This document shows positions 55,640-64,000 of a stretch of 64,000 bases of DNA, in pieces. The notes below the pieces were generated by a model, which worked only from the letters and a program-made list of their open reading frames with translations, did not search any database and was not told the DNA's origin. Location of the stretch: NCBI RefSeq assembly GCF_043290135.1, contig NW_027464589.1:1245001-1309000 (forward strand), given 5' to 3'. This stretch comes from Rhipicephalus microplus. Lineage: Eukaryota > Arthropoda > Arachnida > Ixodida > Ixodidae. Numbering within the stretch: the first letter of the stretch is position 1; each line of letters opens with the position of its first letter. The position numbers and the translations under genes are program-made.

Positions 55640-56900
55640 CAAGTCAAGTGAAGGACTTGCGTAAAGTGTTTGAAGCTCAGAAATAATATTACCATTTTTC
55701 GACCACATACGCCTCAAATAATTTAGCCGAAGTGTGTTATACTTGCATTTTTCTATATAAACAATGCACTTTGAAAGAATATCTGAGGAGTGAATGCTTA
55801 ATCCACATAAGGTATATTTGAAGGAAAAAGTGCTTTAGACCTCTCAAGCTGTCATGCTTTATCAGAAAAAATCGCAAATTTCACAAAATATTTGTTTTGT
55901 CTATAATGAGACGCAACTTGCATCCTGCGGTGGTTGAAGTGGAATAGACTTTGTACCTAAGTTGAAGCAAATAAACAGTTCTTTACATGTGCCAAATTTT
56001 CTCATAGCAATTTATGTTTTCAGAAAAAGATCACAGCATATCCACGGAGTTAATAATGATGAGTGGGACGTAGCGTTCGTCCGTCTGGACGCACAAACAA
56101 ATGGACAGATAGTCTGACGCCAGTATGGACAAACTGAAAGACAGACGAACTCACGGACAGACCGACACACGGAAGCCCGGACGCATGGATGCACAGATGA
56201 ACGGACGAAAGCACAAATGCACGGAAGAACAATTCGCCCCACGAATCATCATTTTGTCCGTGTATATGCTGTGAAATCCAATAACGCTATCTATTGTGGA
56301 ACTCATCAAGTGGCTTCATAATACTAGACGACTACAAAGGAGGGAGTGACACACGGCCTCAAGAGTTTTGCCCCTAAATAATTTTTTTGAAGTTCCAAGT
56401 TCCCCATTCGCCATTAGGTCATACAGCAGCCGACGCCTCGAAGTTCTTCATTGGCGATGATAGAAAAATTCAAAAAAATACTTTATTCCTTGAAATAGAA
56501 ATTGTACTGATGAAACTTGTGACATACAAAGAACTGTTTATTTGCTTTCAATTTAGATAAAAGGTGATTTTTAGTTGAACCACCACATGGTGCAAATTGC
56601 GTCTCAATACGGGCAAAAATGACTATGCTATGAAATGAGTGATCTTTTCTCGTAGACGTTAACAGCTTAAGATGTCTAAAAATATTTTTTATCAAAATAT
56701 CTTTTTGTGAAGTAAGTAGTCACAGCTACCATATTCATACAAAGTGCAGTATAGCAATGAGAAAATGCAAACATAACACACTTTGGCTAAATTCTTGCAG
56801 ACGTTTGTGGCCGAAAATTTGTATTAATATTGCTGAGTTTCAAACACCTTACATAAGCTCCTTTACTCAACATGTACGAAAATTGGTACGGAAAAGGTGC
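55640..56900. repeat. Foldback segment inside copy C
   Basis: The arm around 56757-56870 (AAATGCAAACATAACACACTT...) reappears inverted around 55650-55765. The ~900 bp between the arms, including the GACGGACA tract, is present in B (46600-47850) but missing in A, where a single arm remains near 12205-12330. Confidence 0.55.
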
Positions 56901-58879
56901 GGTCATTGTAAAATATTGTTTTTTTTCACAAACAACCCTCAAACAGTCTGGAAAGTTTGAAAGGCAACCACGTGAACCAAAAGTTTTTTCTCTCCGAAAT
57001 ATTCAAGCAGTTCACTGTTTTCAGTGCAACAAATCAGCACGATTTTTTTCAAACACATTTGCCATAGCCACAAAGTTGGCTGGGAAATGTCGAAAAAAGT
57101 GACCCTGTTACCTTCACTCAATGACCATTACATACTGCTAAATTAGGGCCATTTGTTTCAAAAATTCTGTCAGGGTGAGAAAGCATAACTCCATCCCGAT
57201 GCAGCGTTGGCTGTTCAGTGGGCGTGCGTGTTGTGTTCGCAAAGATATGCTGCCCAGTATTACATTTCGGCTGTAACACATGCTTAGATACCATGCAGTA
57301 TGTATAACATTAAAGTGTCTTGTGCAACAAAAATAACTAATACTACGCTTCACATAGCGAAAATACCTTTAACATCTGAAGTACTTAGCGAAGTTAAACG
57401 CCAAAGCGAGACGATGGCAATCAAACTCTGATTAAAAAAATATTTTGAAACTTACACATGATGGAAACAATCTGAATAAAATGTGCTCGAACGTTAGCAG
57501 TTATGTTCAAACAAGCGTTTGCGCTGTTCAAATAGGCAATTCGACCACACGCACAGACTAAACGTGTGTTCAAACAAAAGTCTAGCTTCAGTGCTCAATC
57601 CGCTACATAGGCATGGTTGTCAGCAGTGTCACGCTACGTTGCGGGTGAACGAAAATGCCGGTGAAGACAAATTTAACGAAATTGAATGTATTAGCAAGTA
57701 GGCAAACTTCGCGAGGCGCACCGGACGCGAAACAATATGCTGTGTTGTCACCCGATGCATCACCCTAGTTATCACGGTAGTGTTACCACACAAAACGAAA
57801 AAGAACTGAAAATAACGACATTGACACCACGCCCTTGTTTTCCGTTCTGGGTCTTTTTGTGCGATCAGAAAAAAATTAAATGAACTTCTCACATGCCCAA
57901 GCATATGCGTCTTACATACGGTTGATGCCTAGAGCTAACAGGCGCCGTCCCCACACGTATAATAATTTGTAAACTATAATTTATATGCAGCACAAGCAGG
58001 ACCCGTTAAAAACGGCTGCCAACAAAGGGCACCACAAAAATCTGTTCAATTTCTTCGCTGAACCTCAGCGGCGCACGCTCACTCTGCTTTGTACTCCAAA
58101 CACTCTAAACAAACAAAAACTTGCGCACAATCACACTTCACCATCATCCCCGTGAAACAGTTCGGACAAATATTCTCGCTAAGTAAACAAATACTGATTT
58201 GTCATCAACTACTTGAGAACAAATTGTTTGAAGGCGTTATTCTCGTGCTTGCGCAGTTGACAAAGCGCTTAACCGAACAACGTGAGAGTGGTACTCAATA
58301 TTTCACTTCGAGTACTCCACAATATGAATCCACAGGTCCAGTGGTCAGGATGGTGCACTTTCGCAAAAAACAGCACTGACAGTACACACTGTGGAGCACG
58401 GAGTGCAGGCACATTTCAAACTAAACACCGACTAATAAACTCTACCGATTGAGAAGCCACGCGCACTACGCGCACACACACGAGAACGTTTTTCGCCATC
58501 GCACGCAACGACATGTAAGATGACGTCGACCCCTTTCCCGCTCCCGCGCTGTGCGCCCGGCACGCAGCAATACCGGGCAGCCAGGGTTGTCTAGGCGACG
58601 AGACTTCATGGCATCGGTGCGCTTTCAGACCGGCTAGATCTGGTTTAACGCTAGCTTCGGCCCTCTGCTGATAGCGTGGCCGCTGCTTTTTTTTTGCGGC
58701 AGCGATTTGTTGCATTACATTCGTTCTTTCACAGTGCATCTGAATCTCAGTGAACATTGTGACGGTGCAATGCGGCCAGCACGAGCTACTAGTCAGAACG
58801 CGCATTTGTAATATTCACCTTTACACTGTTTTGTTCCTCGGTTATATGTGATACAGCTTACCCGTGCTTGCGGGATCTG

Positions 58880-60609
58880 AAGAACAAACTTGTGCGTCCT
58901 CCAGTCGATCCAAGCCCAAGCACTGAGAACATCCCTTGGTCTCCCGAGATGCGCGTCTACAGCAGCGACAGTCATCATTGCGAGGGATTATCAAGTCAAC
59001 GCATACATCCACGCAGACGCTTTGAGAATGCACATAAGATATTTCGCTCGGCTTCTATCTCATCACCTCGCATCACTTCGAACTTCCAGGCCCCACTCAG
59101 CGTTCAGCGCAACTGTAGCTCAGCATTGCGCAGTGCTTGCAGTGCACTTCATGCGTGCAGCACAGCCGCCAATACCATTATGCTGCCTACACCCGCTCAA
59201 AGCCTTTCTTACAATTCCTGGCATCCAAAATAAGAAAAAGTCGTCGCATCTAGCCCTGAAACAGGCCACATTATTCTTCCTGAAAGAGAAGCACAATGGA
59301 CGCCTCCACATTTACACGGATGGCTCGGTGTCTTCAGTAAGCTCTGTAGGGGCGGTGGTTATTCCCGCGAGGCACATCACAATTAAATTCATGAAATCGC
59401 ATTTGACGTCGTCTACAGCTAAATAACTTGCCGCCATACGTGCAGCTCTGGAATTTATAGTGAAAGAACCTTCGGGAATTTGGTCTATCTTCTCGGACTC
59501 GAAGGCATCTCTTCAATGTCTTATGTCACCCTTTCGCCATGGACCTAATGAACAGTTAGTCGCTGAAATAAGGCTTCTTCATCACCAAGCAATCGAAAAA
59601 CAGCACAGCATAGTGTATCAGTGGATACCAGGTCATTGCGGTATATATCGCAATGACCGCGCAGATGAGGCCGTTAGATCTGCACACGATGGTATCCAAT
59701 ACACAGCCATCCCGTTCTCAAGAACCGACGCAGCTTCAAGACTTCGTTCGCTTGCACGTGACCTCACACTGGTACAGTGGAACTCAAGAAACTTCACAAA
59801 CGCGCCCTGCATAACTTAAATCCCGATCTGCAGCTTCGTCTTCCCCCAAGGATATTGTCACGAGGTTGTGATACACGCAGCACTTGAGAGGAAGCACGCA
59901 GGAGTCAGGGCGGTGTCAGGCGAACTGTTTATTGGGCGAACTTGTGCCCAGCAAAACAGGGCCAAACACAACTCATAGCAACAGCGGCGTGAACAGTCGT
60001 CGGCCGACGGAAAAAAGAAGACCCCCAGTGGCGCACTGCGCCGGCTTTTTATACACGCGTCGTAACGCGTTCCAGAGTGGCATACAAGATAAACGCGGCC
60101 TGCGTTGCGCTTAACAGAAAGTGATAGCGTCTTCCTTCGTAAACCAAAAGAACCGCACGTGTCAGTCTTTTATACACGCGTCGTAACGCGTTCCAGAGTG
60201 GCATACAAGATAAACGCGGCCTGCGTTGCGCTTAACAGAAAGTAATAGCGGCTTTCTTCGTAAACCAAAAGAACCACACGTGTCAATATCTTGAGCTGAG
60301 GAGACTCTTCTATGCCTCCTGTGGCTTGGAGTGGCCTTCACGAACGCATACTCTTATCTCATTGGGATGGCCAGCTCTCCTACATGCACTTACTGCAGTT
60401 GCGAAGAAACCATCGCGCACCTTCCATGTGAGTGCACCCATTTCAACGCGCAAAGACAAGAACTCACTGCAGCTCTGGATAGGGTAGACGATCAGCCTTT
60501 TTCGGAACTAAGGATTCTGGGTCATTGGCCGAGCCCATCCTCAGCCCAGAAGGCTTTAAAAGCTTTGCTGTGCTTTTTGCAGACTACTGGCCTCAGAGAC
60601 AGACTTTAG
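58880..60609 (+). pseudogene. LINE-4 RNase H and C-terminal zinc region
   Basis: Connection region with LGLPRCASTAATVI, then RNase H with H-I-Y-T-D-G-S-V (first Asp present). The Glu position is replaced by K-stop in S-S-T-A-K-stop-L-A-A-I near 59425. F-S-D-S-K-A-S and Q-W-I-P-G-H-C-G-I are kept. After the solo LTR, C-T-Y-C-S-C-E-E-T-I-A-H-L-P-C-E-C forms the terminal zinc motif, ending at TAG 60607. It is dead by nonsense, frameshift and insertion. Confidence 0.84.
59856..60285. repeat. Solo LTR in LINE-4
   Basis: 430 bp beginning TGTCACGAGG and ending CACGTGTCA, flanked by ATAT (59852-59855 and 60286-60289). It contains a 121-bp tandem duplication (from 60047 and from 60168) with TTTTATACACGCGTCG at each start. 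No internal coding region remains, as after recombination between two LTRs. The family is not otherwise present in the window. Confidence 0.75.
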
Positions 60610-62095
60610 TGTCTTATACTCTTTAATGTTGCCTTTCCTCTGTCGCACTTTTTTGTAATTTCTCTCTCTCTTAACAACATTTCTTTTTAACACCTTTTAT
60701 TCACCTCACCCTTTTCCCCAGCACAGGGTAGCCAGCCGGTCTAATAACTGGCTAACCTCCCTATCTTTCCGCTTAAACTTTCTTCCTCTTCCTCCTGTAA
60801 TATTCCGGAGCAATGTTTAGAGCACCTTCACCGACCCAATATAGTGAATTTTGGTAAAAAAGCTAAGCTGATGCTTTTTGCTTAGCTCTATGAGTCTTTA
60901 GGGACTGCACATTCAAGGTCATGAAGGCGATATTTTATCAGCACTTTCATTTTGGTAAAGACATTGGAACATTGCATGCATCGGCTGTCACTATTGGATG
61001 ACAACATATTGCCACGTGCGTACTGCTAGGTAGACAAAGAGGACAGCGCATACGCGCATCTGCACGCTGTTATGCTGCAAGCAATAACAAGAAAGAAGAG
61101 GAACGCTCTGGCACGCAGTAAATAAAAATACTGACCTGTTGATACTTTCTCAACCTGTTAATTACTACTTCTGTTTTCACGTTGCGGCAATACATTTGTA
61201 CTTAGCTTGCAGTCCTTGGAACAACGCCCGGCTGAGAATATATTTTCAATGCTGTTTTCTCACTTCCTACAAAGTAAAGGCTTTGACCGAAGCACGTCTG
61301 CTGGGGAAGTTACATAAATAAAAGAAGGGGATCCACAGAAAAACGGAAAGAGAGACAGAGAGAGAACTAGAAAATGCGTTTCGGCTCCCCTGAGGAAAAC
61401 TTTATTCGCAACTTAGTCCACGAGGCTTAAGTCATTGTGAGCAAGGCTGCATCAAGGTCACTGAAATGTCCTTATTCTGCATTTTTCTTTATGGTTGGTG
61501 TCCACTTCCTAATTTCCATGACGCACCCTTAAGGACACATGAAGAGGAACATTCACAACAGTAATTAAATAAAACGTGCCTGCTAAAAATACATGACATC
61601 AATGTTAGTTTTTAAGGGACCTGATGACCAGCTGACGTAGTGGTTATGGCTAAACAACTGTGCTGTTGTTTTTTTGCAGGTGGTGGACGTTTTGTCTCCA
61701 TCTTTAAAAGCTTCGATCTTATGGGGGACGGGGGGAGAGGGGGAGTGTTCTATGCATGGCTACACCACTGTGCGCAACATTACCTTGTTCAGGCAAATCA
61801 GTGTACTTTGTGAGTGTTGACTAATCTCGCAAATGAAACAGATGAAAGAAACGGGTACAAGAGAATTGGCCTTTACTCAACTGAACAAGCGTCGCTTCTA
61901 TTGTATCTTCTATCTTATAGTAGTTTTCGTGCTTTATCGATGAAAACTGGGTTTCGGGCACATTACTTTCGGCTTCGATTCATTACTACACTTGCAAGCA
62001 GCAAGTAGTGAGAGCGTTGCTGGTATCAAGATGGTTAATGTATACTAACAGTATAAGCAAAACGGCCCGACAATGTCGTGCATTTCTTGCCTTGT

Positions 62096-62224
62096 AGGCA
62101 CGTGCCCTCAGATTGGGGTGCACGTTAAAGAACCCCAGGTGGTCGAAATTTCCGGCGCCCTCCACTATTGCGTCTCTCATAATTGTATGGTGATTTTGGG
62201 TCGTTAAACCTCACATATCAATCA
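62096..62224 (+). repeat. tRNA-derived SINE, 5'-truncated (copy C)
   Basis: Counterpart of 7771-7901: GGTGCACGTTAAAGAACCCC, CTCTCATAATTG, ending ACATATCAATCA. Orientation and position in the element match, so this insertion predates the split of copies A and C. Confidence 0.78.
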
Positions 62225-62389
62225 TTTGTAGCCTTGTTCATTACAACCCAAATATAAGGGCGTAATTGGGGTGTTGTATTTACGAACACCTCAAATTTGA
62301 AAAATGGGGCGTAAAAAGGGTGTTCAAATGGGTGCTTTTAATGCGTACACTCGTATTACACCTTTTAGGGTGTACACGTTTTCAGAGTG

Positions 62390-62700
62390 CGACGGGAGCG
62401 AGGATCCCGGCTTGACAAGGTTGCGGTACGTGAACGAAACACCACTACCACCAGACATCTCGGGGTCGTGACGTGAACGAAGGGAGAAGACTTCAGGTCG
62501 AAGAAACTGTTTATTCGAGCCGAACCTGAGGCCACGCAAAAGGAAAGCAACCCACTAGCACTGATACAAAGAGAAGTTCATTAACTTCAAACTCAAAAAC
62601 CTATTTACATCATTTTATACATACAGTGCTCGTTTAGACACCCCTCTTGTGCACTATGGGGCATACAAACTCCATTATTCATAGAGGAAACTAGCGGCAC
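62390..62700 (-). repeat. Gypsy-3 LTR/leader remnant
   Basis: On the minus strand it contains an AATAAACAG poly(A)-like signal and then TGGTGGTAGTGGTGTTTCG, which may be the primer-binding region. It abuts the right end of CACTA-like copy C, whose other side is Gypsy-3 gag, so it is probably the 5' end of the same element. LTR borders cannot be set without a second copy. Confidence 0.5.
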
Positions 62701-62706
62701 ATACCC

Positions 62707-62708
<2 letters not shown>

Positions 62709-62777
<69 letters not shown>

Positions 62778-62814
62778 ATATATATTAATTTATATATATA
62801 TAATTTATATATAT
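62709..62814. repeat. (AT)n microsatellite, first block
   Basis: About 30 AT units passing into ATATATAATTTATATATAT blocks. It adjoins the inverted hammerhead-like unit. Confidence 0.96.
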
Positions 62815-62815
62815 A

Positions 62816-63014
<199 letters not shown>

Positions 63015-63087
63015 CTTGAAGGGAAGGCACGACAGGTCCGGGTATTTTCTATATTGAATTAACTTGAAGATAGCACATAAGAAAAGG

Positions 63088-63130
63088 ATCGTATTTACTA
63101 ACGTTTCGGCCGTGGCACGGCCTTCGTCAG
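63088..63130 (-). ncRNA. Hammerhead-like motif of the Penelope-like element, reverse
   Basis: On the minus strand: CTGACGA, stem AGGCCGTGCCACGGCC, CGAAACG, then TTAGTAAATACGATC. Core residues match the hammerhead consensus and stem II is fully paired. Stem III would be CGU/ACG with a bulge, and stem I is weak. Confidence 0.5.
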
Positions 63131-63427
63131 AGTAAGTAGGTATGATACATTGCAGCCGCTTTTATAGGCTCACGTGATGAACTCTCGGTATAGCAGCTAG
63201 GACAATCAAAGTAAAAAATGGTAATCTGTCAGAACCTTGTGTTGACATGACTGACATGTGACGGGTGCAGGGATATAAAAGTTTCAAATTTCCTTGCGCA
63301 TCGACACGTGGGGCACAGTATGGTTGGCAGGACATGTAAAAGAGCTCAGAAGTAAAGAAACCACTTGTTGACTAATATACAATTTAATATACACTAAAAT
63401 ATTTTACTAATCTAAGAAGTCGTGTTG

Positions 63428-64000
63428 TTATAGTGCGAGGCAGGTGAGCTTTCCTACGTTTTCATTGATACCTGAACGAATGGTGTTAAATTTGTGGATC
63501 AAGAAGGATTCCCTCACTTCCCTATCGTGATTTGTCTTAAAACCGGACTGAATAATCGTGGCCCTAATTTTGTCGAAACCATGGCCAGGCATACTGACGT
63601 GCTTCGACAGCGGTAGATTAGGGAGGCTTACGGCATGTGCACGGTGATTATTAAAACGAATTCTGAAACTTGTCTCTGTTTGACCTATGTACTGAGCACC
63701 GCAAGTTGAACACTCGAGAAGATAGATGACGTTGATACTATCACACGTGTAGTTCCCATTTATCTTTAAAGAAAAACTGGACGATGTACTTGAAACTGTT
63801 TTAGATGTCGTCATGTGCGCGCACACTTTGCAACGTGGTTTGTTGCAGGGATGACAGCCTTCATGATGTGAACACGTGGTTTTAGATGAGGTTAGTAAAT
63901 CACGAAGGTTCCGCGATCGTCGGTAGACCACACGTGGTTGTTCTGCAAAGATTCCTTTGAGCCGCTCGCTCTGTATTAAAATGTTAAAATGTTTCTTTAA
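63428..64000 (-). CDS. Penelope-like element ORF, GIY-YIG endonuclease part (partial)
   Basis: The frame is open from the window edge (no start inside) to the stop at 63428, 190 codons. In order: a basic linker with V-Y-R-R-S-R-N-L-R-D-L-L; a Cys/His cluster C-H-P-C-N-K-P-R-C-K-V-C-A-H typical of the Penelope linker; the GIY-YIG domain with V-I-Y-L-L-E-C, Q-Y-I-G-Q-T and R-I-R-F-N-N-H-R containing the catalytic Arg; then a helical end with E-S-F-L-I-H-K-F-N-T. In Penelope-like elements this domain nicks target DNA for reverse transcription. No stops are seen in the visible part; the RT is outside the window. Confidence 0.9.
   Translation of the reverse strand, partial: LKKHFNILIQSERLKGIFAEQPRVVYRRSRNLRDLLTSSKTTCSHHEGCHPCNKPRCKVCAHMTTSKTVSSTSSSFSLKINGNYTCDSINVIYLLECSTCGAQYIGQTETSFRIRFNNHRAHAVSLPNLPLSKHVSMPGHGFDKIRATIIQSGFKTNHDREVRESFLIHKFNTIRSGINENVGKLTCLAL

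Larger units (their letters stand above)
48624..57610. repeat. Tandem segmental duplication, unit 2
   Basis: Aligns with unit 1 (42094-48560) apart from the 2.6-kb LINE-2 insertion. Unlike unit 1 its CACTA-like element is complete and runs on to 62389, so unit 2 is the parental arrangement for that part. Confidence 0.83.
58817..60795 (+). mobile_element. LINE-4, 5'-truncated LINE in CACTA-like copy C
   Basis: Flanked by the 10-bp duplication TGTAATATTC (58807-58816 and 60796-60805). Copy A has the empty site near 10258. It contains the last part of an ORF2 with RNase H and a zinc region, then a pyrimidine-rich 3' UTR ending CTTCCTCTTCCTCC. It contains a solo LTR. Confidence 0.88.
53245..62389 (-). 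mobile_element. CACTA-like TIR element, copy C, both ends present
   Basis: Left end CACTCGAAAAAATTTTACACCC; right end reverse-complemented CACTCTGAAAACGTGTACACCC; flanked by CG (53243-53244 and 62390-62391). It is 9.1 kb, of which about 2 kb is the LINE-4 insertion. It aligns along its length with copy A in reverse, including the cysteine-rich block (58020-58660), the acidic exon-like frame (54632-54755) and both subterminal repeat zones. Relative to A it has an extra ~1.1 kb foldback (55640-56900) and a SINE, and lacks A's Penelope and LINE-tail insertions. No transposase frame. Confidence 0.86.

Noticed and set aside
63428..64000. Host or bacterial GIY-YIG repair nuclease
   Set aside because: The upstream Cys/His linker, 3' hammerhead-like motif and repeat context fit a Penelope-like element.

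Overview
ORGANISM. The window looks like repeat-only chromatin from a large arthropod genome, most likely a hard tick (Ixodidae). The clues are tRNA-derived SINEs of the kind known from ixodid ticks (Ruka-like), several LINE clades, Gypsy retrotransposons and Penelope-like elements packed inside one another, long (AC)n, (AT)n and (GACA)n arrays, and no recognisable host gene in 64 kb. The species assignment is inference; only the repeat content is seen. LAYOUT. (1) 1-7310 is a satellite array of about 28 monomers of about 259 bp with traces of a 2.7-3.4 kb higher-order unit. (2) 7311-27780 is nested stack 1. A degenerate LINE (LINE-A) is interrupted by a 6.8 kb CACTA-like TIR element (7594-14424, TSD TA) and by an old minus-strand Gypsy (Gypsy-O, 14906-26878, TSD ATAT). 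Gypsy-O is itself interrupted by a young, apparently intact Gypsy (Gypsy-I, 15084-20233, identical LTRs, TSD ATAT) and by a 1.66 kb TIR element carrying a tRNA-like gene (22705-24364). (3) 28627-42976 is nested stack 2, four levels deep with a target duplication visible at every level: LINE-X (TSD AGCGGGCC) holds Gypsy-2 (ATTTC), which holds an RTE-clade LINE (TGTGTGTTT), which holds a full-length I/Jockey-type LINE (GAGGAGCTA). (4) 42094-62400 is a tandem segmental duplication of about 6.4 kb made of LINE-X tail, a decayed Gypsy-3 gag and a CACTA-like element. The second unit was later invaded by another LINE (49528-52150). Its CACTA-like copy (53245-62389) carries a LINE insertion that itself contains a solo LTR. 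(5) 62392-64000 holds a Gypsy-3 LTR/leader remnant, (AT)n arrays and the 3' half of a Penelope-like element with a GIY-YIG endonuclease that runs off the window end. HOW IT WORKS TOGETHER. No pathway is encoded. The only reading frames that look functional are gag and pol of Gypsy-I and the partial GIY-YIG frame at the right edge. All other coding traces carry stops, frameshifts, deletions or lost catalytic residues. The most informative content is the insertion order, which can be read from nested target duplications and empty or filled sites, and a 6-7 kb CACTA-like family with no visible transposase that carries short cysteine-rich and acidic exon-like frames.
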